Source: Bacteroidales bacterium UBA6431 (GTDB lineage Bacteria; Bacteroidota; Bacteroidia; Bacteroidales; UBA932). Taken from it: DNA of 64,000 nucleotides. The translations under genes were made by a program, and so were the position numbers. This document shows, piece after piece, positions 1-8,927 of the stretch. Numbering within the stretch: the first letter of the stretch is position 1; every line of letters starts with the position of its first letter. The stretch is taken from contig DJOT01000022.1 of the NCBI GenBank assembly GCA_002439095.1, positions 415 through 64,414 on the forward strand, read 5' to 3'. The notes below the pieces were generated by a model that made no database searches, had not been told where the DNA came from, and saw only the letters and a program-made list of their open reading frames with translations.

Positions 1-2
1 CG

Positions 3-926
3 ACAGTCTCCGCCTCAGGCGAGGTGACCGCCGTAGCGCCTGGAAAAGCAGCGATTACAGTGACGACCGAGGACGGGGCCAAGACCGCCAAGTGCGAGGT
101 GACGGTAAAAGCAAAAACAATACATGTTGAATCCATCACGCTGAACAAGGCAGAACTACGCCTCGAACCGCTTGACCGTTACACTCTTATAGCAACAGTC
201 AAGCCTGACAACGCCACTAATAAGGAAGTGAAATGGACAACCAGTGATAACAGTATCGTGTCCTTCTTTTCCGGAGATATTATGGCCAAAAAAGCCGGCA
301 CAGCCATAATTACAGCTACGACAGTCGACGGAGGGCTCACCGCCACCTGTAAAGTAACCGTGAAAGAATTGGGGGCGGTTGATGTAACAGGCATTTCCCT
401 GAACAAAAGCACTACCACCCTTTTCATCGGGTCTAAAGAAACTCTTACAGCCACGATAAAGCCAAGCAACGCCACGGACAAGACCGTGACGTGGGACTCA
501 AGCGACCCGGCAGTAGCATCTGTAAACAACGGAGAAGTGACTGCCATCAAAGCAGGCAAAGCAATAATAACCGCCACGGCAAAAGACGGCGGATACACTG
601 CTACCTGTGAAGTAAACGTTTCAGACCAATCACCAGAAATCAAGATAGACAAAGACAACTACACTGTCGCATACACCGGTGAGACAATCAACCTGAACAT
701 CACCGCCAATGTCAATTACTCTATCACCGCAAAAGACAAATGGATCAAAGTCAAAGGGGACAGTTTGATCATTTCAGCAAACAACAGCACAAAAGAAAGA
801 ACCGGAGCCGCCACGATTTCAAATAGCGAATATGGTATTTCACTGACTGTCATGGTAAAGCAGGAAGCTTCGCCTAACGGATTTGACAACGGCAACCCTA
901 TCGCGACACCTCAATCCAACAAATAG
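3..926 (+). CDS. Ig-like (Big_2) and BACON domain surface protein, 5' partial
   Basis: The reading frame is open at the left window edge, so the N-terminus is missing. The visible part has about three bacterial Ig-like type 2 domains, recognisable from repeats such as VTAVAPGKAAITVTTEDG and VTAIKAGKAIITATAKDG, each ending in a C-E/K-V-T-V strand. A BACON-type domain follows over roughly the last 90 residues (YTVAYTGETINLNITANVNY). Such proteins are normally exported and sit on the cell surface, where Ig-like and BACON domains act as spacers or bind glycans. It is followed after 7 bases by the peptidase lipoprotein gene, so the two are probably co-transcribed. There is no catalytic motif in the visible part. 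The GTG at 24 is an internal codon of this frame, not a start. Confidence 0.85.
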   Translation, partial: TVSASGEVTAVAPGKAAITVTTEDGAKTAKCEVTVKAKTIHVESITLNKAELRLEPLDRYTLIATVKPDNATNKEVKWTTSDNSIVSFFSGDIMAKKAGTAIITATTVDGGLTATCKVTVKELGAVDVTGISLNKSTTTLFIGSKETLTATIKPSNATDKTVTWDSSDPAVASVNNGEVTAIKAGKAIITATAKDGGYTATCEVNVSDQSPEIKIDKDNYTVAYTGETINLNITANVNYSITAKDKWIKVKGDSLIISANNSTKERTGAATISNSEYGISLTVMVKQEASPNGFDNGNPIATPQSNK

Positions 927-933
927 AACTATC

Positions 934-3033
934 ATGAAAAGACATATAACGTTATCAATCATATCGATCGCCCTGCTGTGCAGCTGCGCGAAAGAGATTG
1001 CACCCGACAACGGGAACACTATTGAAAACAATCTTGACCGCATCACCATAACCCTCGGAGACGGGACAAAAACCGAATATTCTTACGAAGACCAGCAACT
1101 CAAGGCCCGCTGGTGCGCAGGAGATATCGTGTCCGTCACCCCAGACCTATGGAGATATTTCTATGCCGGAGAATATGAGGTCGAGAACCCGGGAAACAGC
1201 ACCTCAACATTCAAGCAGAAGACGGCTGTGGACAAAGAAGCGGAAGACAACATCTACGGCATTTTCTATCCCGGCACGAAAATCAAGAGCACCGCACAGT
1301 TCACAAAGTTCGAGTATTCAGGCCAAATCCAGAAGAAGAGCGACCCGATGGCGCATCTCGGAGCATACCACAGCATGCGCACATCAGTTTCGGACTACAG
1401 CACCATCAGTTTCGCCGGGGCGGACCAGTCTTCCTGCATGAAATTCAACCTCTCCGGGATGACATTCGACCACCCGGTAAAAGTCGAGATGGAGATAGTC
1501 GGGAAAGGGAAACTGTATACCAACAATGCCGTAAACGAATCTTTCACTTATTCGGTTCTTGACAAGCCTCAAGATCTTACCGAAGCACCGCGGCTCTCAG
1601 TAAGCCTGGAAGGATACGGTTCCGAGACTTCTATCGAAGCTTGGATGATGATGTCGAATGCACCTGTTGCCCTATATTCTGGGGATACGCTCAGGGTCTA
1701 TGTGTATTGTGCAGAAGGCGTACGTTACTATTCAGACATACCGGTATCGGAAACCACAATCCTGTCCGGTGGACACTGCCACCACTTGACCATTCAGACC
1801 GGCTGGAAATTAGGCAGCGGGGACTTCAGGACTTATGACTGGGATGGTGAGGTTGTCACCCTCCAGGAGGGAAAAGGCAAACTCGACCTTGTTCTGATGG
1901 GAGACGGGTTCATCAAAGAGGACTTCGACAACGGCACATACGAGTCGATCATGAAGCAGGCCTACGAGGAGTTCTTCAGCATCGAGCCGTTTACCACGCT
2001 TAAAGACGGGTTCAACGTCTACTATGTCAAAGCCCCGTCCCCGGAGCGAATACTTGCCACAAACACAGGCGCCAACGGAGCGGTCAACACCGGCCATATC
2101 ACCAAATTTTCGACCACGTTTACCGCCAACTCCACCAGCATGGAAGGCGATGAAGATCTGGTAAGGGAATATGCCATGAAGGCATTCTCAAACGATGCCG
2201 AAGAACGCATCAAAGATGCCACCATCGTAGTAATGGCCAATCAGGAATGCCGGGCCGGCACCTGCCTCAACAGCTGGTACAGCAACAACGGCTACGACTA
2301 CGGCCAGGCAAATGCCATCGCATACTGCGCCCTCGGCACAAGCAAAGAAGAGAGGGTGGAGATAATGCACCATGAAATTTGCGGACACGGATTCGGAAAA
2401 CTTGGCGACGAGTACTACTACTCTTGGAACACGTCTATGAGCGCCTCTCTTCTGTCAGATCAGGACAACTATCACAAGACCGGACTGTACCGCAATGTTG
2501 ACAAATACATTGACCAGGATTTATATGACCAGTTGAGCGGCAAGTATCCTCTTACAGACAAGAGCAATGTCTACTGGCATGACCTGTTCGGCACATCAAA
2601 CAACTACGAGTCTGACACCGTGGAATCACTCGGCATCTTCAAGGGCGGAAACACCTATTCATTCGGGTTCTGCAGACCTACAGAAGACGGCAGCAAGAGT
2701 ATCATGAACGGCAACACCGGCATCTTCAACGCAATCAGCAGGCGTGCAATCTACTACAGATACCGCAGGCTCTCCGGGGAAGTCACCTCAAACATCTGGG
2801 GTACGGCAGACGAACTCAATGCCTTCCTGAAATGGGATGCGGAGGTGATCATGCCAAAACTGAACCTTCCGCTCAAGTCAAGCGTCGAAGTCCCGGCAAG
2901 CATATCCGCCAAGAAACCGCTCGCCCCACCTGTCCTCAAATCCGGATATTGGGAAGGAGGCAGGTTCTATGAGATGGACCATCAAACAGCCTCCCAAACC
3001 TTAAACGAGGCCAAGATGCTTTATCAGAGATAA
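934..3033 (+). CDS. M64-family (IgA peptidase-like) metallopeptidase lipoprotein
   Basis: The protein is 699 residues. The ATG at 934 is chosen because it gives a lipoprotein signal peptide with a cysteine after LLCS (MKRHITLSIISIALLCSC); upstream in-frame codons overlap the previous gene. The C-terminal half has the M64 layout: KLDLVLMGDGF, then HEICGHGFGKLGDEY at about residues 480-494, whose His, Glu and distal His/Asp fit a zinc-metallopeptidase site. The spacing between Glu and the second His is one residue longer than classical HExxH. The N-terminal third resembles fimbrillin-like beta domains. Bacteroidales M64 proteins are predicted surface-exposed peptidases; the true substrate is unknown. 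The gene lies between an Ig-like surface protein and another lipoprotein in the same direction, a likely operon. Confidence 0.85.
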   Translation: MKRHITLSIISIALLCSCAKEIAPDNGNTIENNLDRITITLGDGTKTEYSYEDQQLKARWCAGDIVSVTPDLWRYFYAGEYEVENPGNSTSTFKQKTAVDKEAEDNIYGIFYPGTKIKSTAQFTKFEYSGQIQKKSDPMAHLGAYHSMRTSVSDYSTISFAGADQSSCMKFNLSGMTFDHPVKVEMEIVGKGKLYTNNAVNESFTYSVLDKPQDLTEAPRLSVSLEGYGSETSIEAWMMMSNAPVALYSGDTLRVYVYCAEGVRYYSDIPVSETTILSGGHCHHLTIQTGWKLGSGDFRTYDWDGEVVTLQEGKGKLDLVLMGDGFIKEDFDNGTYESIMKQAYEEFFSIEPFTTLKDGFNVYYVKAPSPERILATNTGANGAVNTGHITKFSTTFTANSTSMEGDEDLVREYAMKAFSNDAEERIKDATIVVMANQECRAGTCLNSWYSNNGYDYGQANAIAYCALGTSKEERVEIMHHEICGHGFGKLGDEYYYSWNTSMSASLLSDQDNYHKTGLYRNVDKYIDQDLYDQLSGKYPLTDKSNVYWHDLFGTSNNYESDTVESLGIFKGGNTYSFGFCRPTEDGSKSIMNGNTGIFNAISRRAIYYRYRRLSGEVTSNIWGTADELNAFLKWDAEVIMPKLNLPLKSSVEVPASISAKKPLAPPVLKSGYWEGGRFYEMDHQTASQTLNEAKMLYQR

Positions 3034-3051
3034 TCAGCATTCATCAATAAC

Positions 3052-4005
3052 ATGAATTTCAAAGTTTTATCAGCACTCGTGTTCATCCTGCTCGCAGTGG
3101 CGGGATGCACGAAGTCTTCTATGTCTCCAGACTCAGAGAAAGAGGCAAAAGAGTACATTGTTACACTTGCCTGCGGAGGCGAGATAAAGGATGTCACGGT
3201 CTCAGACCTTACCAAGGCCGAAGAGAACAATGACCTCTACGGAGTACAGGTGTACAGCAGGCCCGCACAGAGCGAGGATGCGTACAAGCCATACGCCTAC
3301 GGTCTCTTTGATTCTATGGAGGGACGTGAGATCAAACTCCTCGAAGGCTATGAGTACAAGTTCGTGGCAACGATGGTGAAGGATGGGAAAGAGAAACTAA
3401 CTACTGGAGCTTATGAACCTTACTATATATCTTTTCATCTATCTGATAATAATTCTATTTGGCTCTCTATTATGAGCGCCTTTGAGTTCTCATCCAGCTA
3501 CATAACAGGACTCGATGCTGGATCCACAGCATTAAAAATAGGGCTTTATAACCACCCCAACACCGACCGTTACTACGGCGAAGTAGAGGGATTTGTTCCA
3601 TCTGATGGTAGCAAAGTGACCATCAGTATGAAACGTACGGTGTTCGGTCTAAAAGTGAAGACGGAAAATCTCTCCGAAGGCAGCCTCAACATCGCTATGA
3701 AAGAAGCCCCGTCCATGACCATCACCCCTCCTGACACCGAGATTCAGGACATTTTCACTTTCGATAAGGTGAGAGACGCTTGGGCAAGCGACAACTACAA
3801 GGAGAGCATCGATATTGTTTTCTCCTGGACAAAAGCCGACGGTGTCGTAGTTCCAATCGCCACGAAGTCTTTCGACTTCCATCGCAACAAACTCACGACC
3901 ATCACCGTCAAGGTCTCCGACCGCTCTGAAGACAGCGGAGTCGGGGTTGAGATAGAAAGTGACCCGATGACCGACGGAGACAGTTACACCGTCGAGACGG
4001 AATAA
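3052..4005 (+). CDS. Fimbrillin-like lipoprotein of unknown function
   Basis: The protein is 317 residues with a clear lipoprotein signal (MNFKVLSALVFILLAVAGC). No enzyme motif is seen. The C-terminus NKLTTITVKV is typical of fimbrillin-like or minor fimbrium-type beta proteins of Bacteroidales, so it is probably a surface beta-sandwich protein. It starts 18 bases after the peptidase gene and ends just before a hairpin terminator, so it is probably the last gene of that operon. Codon positions around 3410-3480 are locally AT-rich. Short fragments of the same 3' coding end recur at 5483 and 18881, which suggests related copies once existed further right. Confidence 0.7.
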   Translation: MNFKVLSALVFILLAVAGCTKSSMSPDSEKEAKEYIVTLACGGEIKDVTVSDLTKAEENNDLYGVQVYSRPAQSEDAYKPYAYGLFDSMEGREIKLLEGYEYKFVATMVKDGKEKLTTGAYEPYYISFHLSDNNSIWLSIMSAFEFSSSYITGLDAGSTALKIGLYNHPNTDRYYGEVEGFVPSDGSKVTISMKRTVFGLKVKTENLSEGSLNIAMKEAPSMTITPPDTEIQDIFTFDKVRDAWASDNYKESIDIVFSWTKADGVVVPIATKSFDFHRNKLTTITVKVSDRSEDSGVGVEIESDPMTDGDSYTVETE

Positions 4006-4015
4006 ACGCCACAGA

Positions 4016-4053
4016 AAACCTGCTGTTCAGCCTTGCGGCGGAGCAGCAGGTTT
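4016..4053. terminator. Hairpin terminator between convergent genes
   Basis: A perfect 10-bp inverted repeat, AAACCTGCTG at 4016-4025 and CAGCAGGTTT at 4044-4053, lies between the stop of the lipoprotein gene (4005) and the stop of the ATPase gene on the other strand (4084). The stem ends in AAA/TTT, so it could stop transcription from both sides. There is no long T-run. Confidence 0.65.
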
Positions 4054-4083
4054 AATCTTGTCAATCACGAGAATCGTAGAATT

Positions 4084-5370
4084 TCAAGGCTTCAGACAGC
4101 CAACAGGAACCACCCATATTCCGTCCTTCCTTCTATAAGCGAACGACCCGGTCCCGGTAAGGACCATAAGAAACAACGGCGCTTTCATTCTGTCCGTATC
4201 AATCTTCCGGGCCAAATCAGAGAGCGTTTTCGCTCCTTCTGCAATAAGTTTCTCCCCTCCAAGTTTCACTTCAATCAGACCATATTTCCCATTGCGAAGA
4301 TGCATCACGGCATCACATTCCAAATTGTTCTTGTCCCGGAAGTGATAGATGCTGCCGTCAAGCGCTTCGGCATAGACCCTCAAATCCCTGACACACATCG
4401 TCTCGAAGAGCAAGCCCATTGTGTTCAGGTCACCAATCAAATCATCCGGACCTATGCCCAAGGCTGCCGCAGCGATGGACGGGTCAACATAATAGCGAGT
4501 GTCAGATGTACGGATGGCGGTTCTTGACCTCAGATTCGGATTCCATGCAGGCGAGTCTTCAATCACAAACAGACGCTTAAGAGCCGATATGTAGGAGGCT
4601 ATCGTCTCCTCTGTCATTGAACTTTCCGCATTAGACTTGAGATCCTGATAAATCGAAGATATTGGAGCCTGCGCCCCTTGGAACCGCGCATAGCTTTTCA
4701 GAAGGCGAAGTGCAAATTCACGGTCTCTCTTTATACCGTCCACCTGCGAGATGTCCGCACCGGCGATAGCATCAATATAGTTGAAAGACTGCCTGAGCGC
4801 ACCCTTCCTGCTCATTGACAATGCCGCCGGCCATCCCCCTCTGCAAATCAGCCAAGCCAACTCCTCTATCCCCAACCCGTTGGATTCATAGGCTTCTTCA
4901 GCTTCTCCGGCAAAGAGGGAAGCGAAACTCAAAGCCCCGTTCGATTCCCCTGACTCCCATAGACTCATGGGCCGCATAACCATCCTCGCCACACGTCCAG
5001 TGCCGGTGTGTCTCAGTTTTTCACGCTTCTCGGCAGGGATTACAGTAGAACCAGTGAAAATAAACTGCCCGGTCTTGACATCTCTGTGATCCGCCTCGAA
5101 TCTGGCAGCATCCCACAACTCCGGCGCATCCTGCCATTCATCAATCAAGCGAGGCGTATCACCCTTAAGAAGCAGTTTCGGGGCCGTCTGTGCCAATTGG
5201 ACATACGATTCCGAATGCTCCGGATCATTCATATAGACAATGCTTCCAGCCTGCTGCTCGGCCGTTGTTGTCTTGCCGCACCATTTCGTGCCCTCGATAA
5301 GGACAAGGCTCGCAGCCTCAAGATTATCCTTGAGCTGCCCGTCCGCAATTCTGTGCCTATAGATTCCCAT
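4084..5370 (-). CDS. AAA_14/DUF4143-type ATPase
   Basis: The protein is 428 residues from the ATG at 5370. That start follows directly on the promoter -7 element, and longer starts would lie upstream of transcription. Walker A is EGTKWCGKTTT near residues 26-36; a Walker B-like LIDEWQ and a sensor-like FTGSTV follow. The C-terminal half has the DUF4143 pattern, including the nuclease-fold-like stretch LECDAVMHLRNGKYGLIEVK, where the D, E and K could be PDDEXK remnants. Proteins of this group are common in Bacteroidales; their function is unknown and no partner is adjacent. It is a paralogue of the gene at 16836-18110. A near-leaderless transcript and repeats in the promoter suggest tight control. 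Confidence 0.85.
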   Translation of the reverse strand: MGIYRHRIADGQLKDNLEAASLVLIEGTKWCGKTTTAEQQAGSIVYMNDPEHSESYVQLAQTAPKLLLKGDTPRLIDEWQDAPELWDAARFEADHRDVKTGQFIFTGSTVIPAEKREKLRHTGTGRVARMVMRPMSLWESGESNGALSFASLFAGEAEEAYESNGLGIEELAWLICRGGWPAALSMSRKGALRQSFNYIDAIAGADISQVDGIKRDREFALRLLKSYARFQGAQAPISSIYQDLKSNAESSMTEETIASYISALKRLFVIEDSPAWNPNLRSRTAIRTSDTRYYVDPSIAAAALGIGPDDLIGDLNTMGLLFETMCVRDLRVYAEALDGSIYHFRDKNNLECDAVMHLRNGKYGLIEVKLGGEKLIAEGAKTLSDLARKIDTDRMKAPLFLMVLTGTGSFAYRRKDGIWVVPVGCLKP

Positions 5371-5378
5371 AACTGCGG

Positions 5379-5410
5379 CAAATATAGATTCATTCCGGCA
5401 AACGGCCAAA
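5379..5410 (-). promoter_or_regulatory. Promoter of the DUF4143 ATPase gene
   Basis: On the minus strand, TATATTTG (5379-5386) is preceded after exactly 20 bp by TTTG (5407-5410). This matches the Bacteroidetes -7/-33 consensus. The start codon at 5370 is only 8 bases beyond the -7 element, so the mRNA would have almost no leader. Confidence 0.75.
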
Positions 5411-5454
5411 TTTCATTCCGGCGTTTGGCCAAAATTTATTCCGGCAAACGGCCA
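5392..5454. repeat. Three direct repeats with a 23-bp period upstream of the ATPase
   Basis: The unit ATTCCGGCAAACGGCCA starts at 5392 and 5438, and a variant with inverted centre (ATTCCGGCGTTTGGCCA) at 5415. The starts are exactly 23 bp apart, about two helical turns. The array overlaps the -33 element, as an operator would. IS21-type terminal repeats near 18340-18420 have a partly similar core (TTTCCGGAGCAATGTCGGCC), so descent from an IS end is an alternative. Confidence 0.75.
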
Positions 5455-5482
5455 TGATCCATGTCGACTATAGTTGCACCGT

Positions 5483-5520
5483 AACGAGCTCACAACCATC
5501 ACCGTCAAAGTCTACGACCG
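5483..5520 (+). pseudogene. Scar: 3' end of a fimbrillin-like lipoprotein gene
   Basis: Translation gives NELTTITVKVYDR, close to the end of the intact lipoprotein at 3052-4005 (NKLTTITVKVSDR). Only about 13 codons remain and they run into the 3' end of the ATPase gene on the other strand. It is a leftover from a deleted copy. Confidence 0.6.
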
Positions 5521-5523
5521 TTG

Positions 5524-6663
5524 TCAATAATTCATCCGAATCCACTCTGAAAGGAAATAATCGTAGATCCGGTAACTCTCGCCTCTTTTCGTGACGAGGT
5601 CTTTCTCCACCAATGCCGCAAGCGCCGACTGCACTGAACTGGCCGATCCGAGCCGGTGTTTTGAAATGAATTCCGTCGAAGTGACATTACCGGTAAGCCC
5701 TTCTTTCGCAAAAACCTGAATCAACTGTTTCTGACGGAAAGACAGGCTTGACAGAATCTCACGGTAACTGTAATCCTGCACCTGGATTATATTGCGCTTT
5801 GCCCCGTCAATGTACGACAGCACACACGTTTCCCCTTTATCAGTAATGGAATACAATTCATTCATCATCATCTGGACGAACCAGGTAATGCCATCAAATT
5901 CATTGTAAACTGTGGATATGACACCCGCATCGATGTCCTTGCCGCCTTCTTGAAACAGCCCCTTGGCGAAAGATGTGTATTTCTCTAAACTTATGGCTTC
6001 CAGTCCCATAGTGATCACACTTTGGTAAAAAGGCTTCGCCGGAGAATGGAACATGTTGCTCATCAGATGCCGTTTGCTGCCCGCAAAAACAAACTGTGTC
6101 TTAGTGCACTGCTGAATTTTTGTCCTCAACAATGCCTCGACATTCTTCTCCCGGTACTCGCCTATCTGCTGGAACTCATCTATCGCAACGACGCACTTTT
6201 TCCCGGACGCTTCGAGATAACGGAAAATTTCTTCCAGCGTCGTCTCCGGAGCCTTGATGTCACCCACACCGACATCCAGGCTTGGCTCCCCGCTTACCGG
6301 ATCCAGCCTGAAACCGAACTTGAGAGATGCCACAACACGGAAAAAACTTTCCATCCACTTGGTTTTTTGGGGCTTGAGCTTCTCAAACACGGCCTTGCCA
6401 AGCAGGTATGCAAACTCCGCAAGATTCCCCGTCGAGTATATGTCCACAAAAAAAGTATCATAACTGTCATAGATCCTTTTCTGGGCAAACGTGTGCTGGA
6501 TAAGGCCGCTCTTCCCCATCCTGCGTTCGGAAATCAACGCGACATTACGCCCGTTGACAATCTGTTTCACAAGGAACTCCGTCTCGGTCTCCCGATCACA
6601 GAAATATTTGTCGGAAACATATTTACCGACAACAAATGGATTATCAAGTTCGATACTTCTCAT
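5524..6663 (-). CDS. ATPase with C-terminal winged helix (ATPase_2 type)
   Basis: The protein is 379 residues from the ATG at 6663; the start is set by the promoter immediately upstream. Walker A is SERRMGKSGLI near residues 45-55 and Walker B is VVAIDEFQQI; a sensor-like FAGSKRHLM follows. This is the archaeal-type ATPase family seen in many Bacteroidales accessory regions. The last about 70 residues (TSTEFISKHRLGSASSVQSAL and on) look like a winged helix, which could bind DNA. It is a distant paralogue of the gene at 20670-21803, which has the same FGSKKHLM motif. Function unknown. A remnant of the same C-terminus (FLSEWIRMNY) recurs at 16786-16830. Confidence 0.85.
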   Translation of the reverse strand: MRSIELDNPFVVGKYVSDKYFCDRETETEFLVKQIVNGRNVALISERRMGKSGLIQHTFAQKRIYDSYDTFFVDIYSTGNLAEFAYLLGKAVFEKLKPQKTKWMESFFRVVASLKFGFRLDPVSGEPSLDVGVGDIKAPETTLEEIFRYLEASGKKCVVAIDEFQQIGEYREKNVEALLRTKIQQCTKTQFVFAGSKRHLMSNMFHSPAKPFYQSVITMGLEAISLEKYTSFAKGLFQEGGKDIDAGVISTVYNEFDGITWFVQMMMNELYSITDKGETCVLSYIDGAKRNIIQVQDYSYREILSSLSFRQKQLIQVFAKEGLTGNVTSTEFISKHRLGSASSVQSALAALVEKDLVTKRGESYRIYDYFLSEWIRMNY

Positions 6664-6668
6664 GCCTG

Positions 6669-6710
6669 CAAATATAATTATCATATTTATGATTATCAAA
6701 CTTCTGATAA
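6669..6710 (-). promoter_or_regulatory. Promoter with tandem 15-bp operator-like repeats
   Basis: On the minus strand the -7 TATATTTG lies at 6669-6676, preceded after 20 bp by TTTG. Two tandem 15-bp units, TTATCATATTTATGA (6678-6692) and TTATCAAACTTCTGA (6693-6707), fill the spacer and cover the -33 box; 12 of 15 positions match. A further inverted TGATAA is at 6705-6710. The dyad symmetry within the units suggests a dimeric repressor, perhaps the ATPase's own winged helix. Confidence 0.65.
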
Positions 6711-6950
6711 TTATATGGCAGCAACATCCATACTCCCATGTATCCCATAGGTACTACATCTGACCTGACAAGGCCCTTCTCCGCAAGGCTTGCGGAAATT
6801 CGGCCCGTCTGCTCCGGATGGAGTAACTTGCGCGATGGGAGGACAGGGCAGAGCCTGCCACGTCACGAAAATACAGTTCGCCAACACGGCATAACTTTGT
6901 GAACATGAACATAAAAGCACAATACCCCACCGAATGTGGAAAAAACTTTC

Positions 6951-6958
6951 TATATTTG
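6951..6958 (+). promoter_or_regulatory. Promoter -7 element of the 6S-like RNA
   Basis: TATATTTG matches the Bacteroidetes -7 consensus and lies just before the structured region. No good -33 TTTG is visible. Transcription would begin near 6965. Confidence 0.55.
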
Positions 6959-6964
6959 TGCCGC

Positions 6965-7200
6965 TCCCATGAGGGGGCGCTACATAATTTTGATGAAAGT
7001 GTAAAGCTTTTATCCTCGGATAGGAATCTAGCAAATTCAAACACACGGAGGACAAGCATTCTGCACTCATCACTCTTTTGGCCTGACGCGCGTACCCCGC
7101 GCTCATACCATAGGGTGTGGGGTATTGTTTATTTCGTGTCAGGTTTTGCTAGAACCTCTATCCGGATAAGCTTTGGCCTCACACTTTCTGCGTTAAACTG
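6965..7200 (+). ncRNA. ssrS: Long hairpin RNA, 6S-like candidate (Bacteroidales-1 type)
   Basis: Two long arms pair imperfectly: 6995-7035 with 7145-7188 (GAAAGTGT/ACACTTTC, AAAGC/GCTTT, GGATAG/CTATCC, CTAGCAAA/TTTGCTAG). Inside lies a large asymmetric bubble and then a second stem, CCTGAC (7082-7087) with GTCAGG (7138-7143) and ACCCC (7094-7098) with GGGGT (7119-7123). A closing stem, a large central bubble and an apical stem, placed right after a promoter, is the 6S RNA layout. The Bacteroidales-1 RNA motif has been proposed to be the 6S RNA of this order. No strong terminator follows, so a leader of the DUF805 gene 48 bases downstream is the alternative. Boundaries are approximate. Confidence 0.5.
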
Positions 7201-7235
7201 ACTCCATGAGGCCGGGGAAACGGAAAAGACTCGTT

Positions 7236-7607
7236 ATGAACTACTATTCCATCTGTCTGTCAAAATTCGCAGACTTCAGCGGCCGGGCCCGCAGGCGGGA
7301 GTACTGGACTTTCGCTCTCGTCAATTGTCTGATCGCCCTGCTTCTATTGATACTGGGGCTTGCTTTCGGAGAAGACTCTCCGGCATCCAATATCATGGTG
7401 ACAATCTTCTACCTCATCATGCTTGTCCCGAACCTCAGCGTGTCTGTCCGTCGTCTGCATGACATCGGGAAAAGCGGCTGGTGGCTTTTTATCGGACTGA
7501 TTCCCCTTGTTGGCAGCCTCCTCCTGCTCGTCTGGTCTCTGATGGACAGCGAAGAGGGAGAAAATCAGTACGGGGAGAACCCGAAGGGAGAAGACAACAA
7601 TCAATAA
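7236..7607 (+). CDS. DUF805 family membrane protein
   Basis: The protein is 123 residues. The ATG at 7236 (MNYYSICLSKFADFSGRARR) is chosen because DUF805 proteins usually start with this soluble stretch; an in-frame ATG at 7206 would add ten basic residues. Three or four hydrophobic segments follow, with the family signature SVSVRRLHDIGKSGWW between them. DUF805 proteins are small inner-membrane proteins of unknown function. The gene lies directly after the 6S-like RNA region and 11 bases before the next gene. Confidence 0.85.
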   Translation: MNYYSICLSKFADFSGRARRREYWTFALVNCLIALLLLILGLAFGEDSPASNIMVTIFYLIMLVPNLSVSVRRLHDIGKSGWWLFIGLIPLVGSLLLLVWSLMDSEEGENQYGENPKGEDNNQ

Positions 7608-7618
7608 CATTTTAGTAT

Positions 7619-7960
7619 ATGGGCAACAGCACGAAAAGGTATATCAAGTTAAATTATCGTTATCAGCAGAATCAAAAGAACGACAACACTGTAATGCATT
7701 CAACGAATGACATACAAGACTTGGGCTACTTGATAAGAGCAGATCAAACCATCAATGTCTCATTAAAAGATGAGAACAAAAACGAACAATGGATTGTCGA
7801 TGATATTGTCTCTTTGGAGAAACGCCTTCAAGACAAGGATGACTTTAACGGATACTGTACGCATACATTCCGTAACTGGAGATTTGGAGAGACAACAAAC
7901 GATGGCAGCATTACAGGTGTTACTGTAGATTTAATGATAACTTTCAATAAAGCGATATGA
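7619..7960 (+). CDS. Small hypothetical protein
   Basis: This 113-residue protein is not recognised. It is polar, has no signal peptide or membrane segment, and is more AT-rich than the PUL genes. Its stop overlaps the start of the next gene in an ATGA, so the two are translationally coupled. It probably belongs to one transfer unit with the membrane protein and protease that follow. Confidence 0.6.
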   Translation: MGNSTKRYIKLNYRYQQNQKNDNTVMHSTNDIQDLGYLIRADQTINVSLKDENKNEQWIVDDIVSLEKRLQDKDDFNGYCTHTFRNWRFGETTNDGSITGVTVDLMITFNKAI

Positions 7961-8895
7961 GAAGAATAATTTTCTCTGGTTTAATAGGTGCTGTTGCTGT
8001 CGCCATAGTTTTGGCATTTGCAGGATTACAGTACTATAATCATAAGAATGAAGAATATAGGCAGGAACTAGAAAACACGATCAATAATTACTATCTTGAA
8101 GGGAGAGATGCTATTATTGCCCCGCAAGGGATTCAGTTCCAAGATTACTTAAGGGACTCTATTATAGTTAGTCGCATCTCCGATCTGCTAGACACGACTA
8201 ATATTATCAATCATTTACTTAATCGCTCATACATTGATCGTTACTCCGGGTGGTTCTCACTGTTAGAACATCCAGAATATGCGAATATACCTAATATACT
8301 CAAGAGCGGGAAGTACAAGTGGTGGCATGAGTCTCGATATGATGATACGCCTTTTATGATTATAGTAAAAAAGACCAGCAGGGGATATGACATTATAAGA
8401 GAGCATATTTTAGGCGTTGGGTTTACGACAGACCATTTTATACCCCAAACTAAAAAAAGTTCTGGGAGGTATAGTCACATGGCTAAAACAGGTATAATAA
8501 ATCAATATGTTTCCGACCTATATGAAAACAAATATCCAAACATCAAAGTTTGCAATTACCCACTGCAACATTCAACGGACCTGAACAATCCCAAATTCAC
8601 AATGCTCAACGCATTAATTAACAATTTCAGAGTCAACAAGTACTACGAATTAAAACTCGATGACGGATATACTACAATGGGAGACTCTCCGGCGATTTAT
8701 CAGACTGGATCTTTTGGCAATTATTTTCAAACTGTTTTCACTTGCACCAAAACCAGCCACTACTCAATTCAAGAAAACGAAGGAGTGCTCAAAAAAGAAT
8801 GCACGCATAAATTGCTCTTGTTATTGGCAGGGTTAGAACTCATCAATATTGTAATTGTCATAATCCGTATACGGCACTATTCAGCTGCAAAATGA
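7957..8895 (+). CDS. Hypothetical protein with terminal membrane segments
   Basis: This 312-residue protein is not recognised. It has a hydrophobic N-terminal segment (FSGLIGAVAVAIVLAFAGL) and another near the C-terminus (LLLLLAGLELINIVIVIIRI), with about 250 polar residues between them that would face the periplasm. It is joined by ATGA overlaps to the genes on both sides, so the three are a tight operon. The neighbouring secreted trypsin-like protease suggests a shared envelope role, but no motif supports a specific function. Confidence 0.65.
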   Translation: MRRIIFSGLIGAVAVAIVLAFAGLQYYNHKNEEYRQELENTINNYYLEGRDAIIAPQGIQFQDYLRDSIIVSRISDLLDTTNIINHLLNRSYIDRYSGWFSLLEHPEYANIPNILKSGKYKWWHESRYDDTPFMIIVKKTSRGYDIIREHILGVGFTTDHFIPQTKKSSGRYSHMAKTGIINQYVSDLYENKYPNIKVCNYPLQHSTDLNNPKFTMLNALINNFRVNKYYELKLDDGYTTMGDSPAIYQTGSFGNYFQTVFTCTKTSHYSIQENEGVLKKECTHKLLLLLAGLELINIVIVIIRIRHYSAAK

Positions 8896-8927
8896 TACAC
8901 TCCTATTTTTTAGATAGTTCCTATAGC

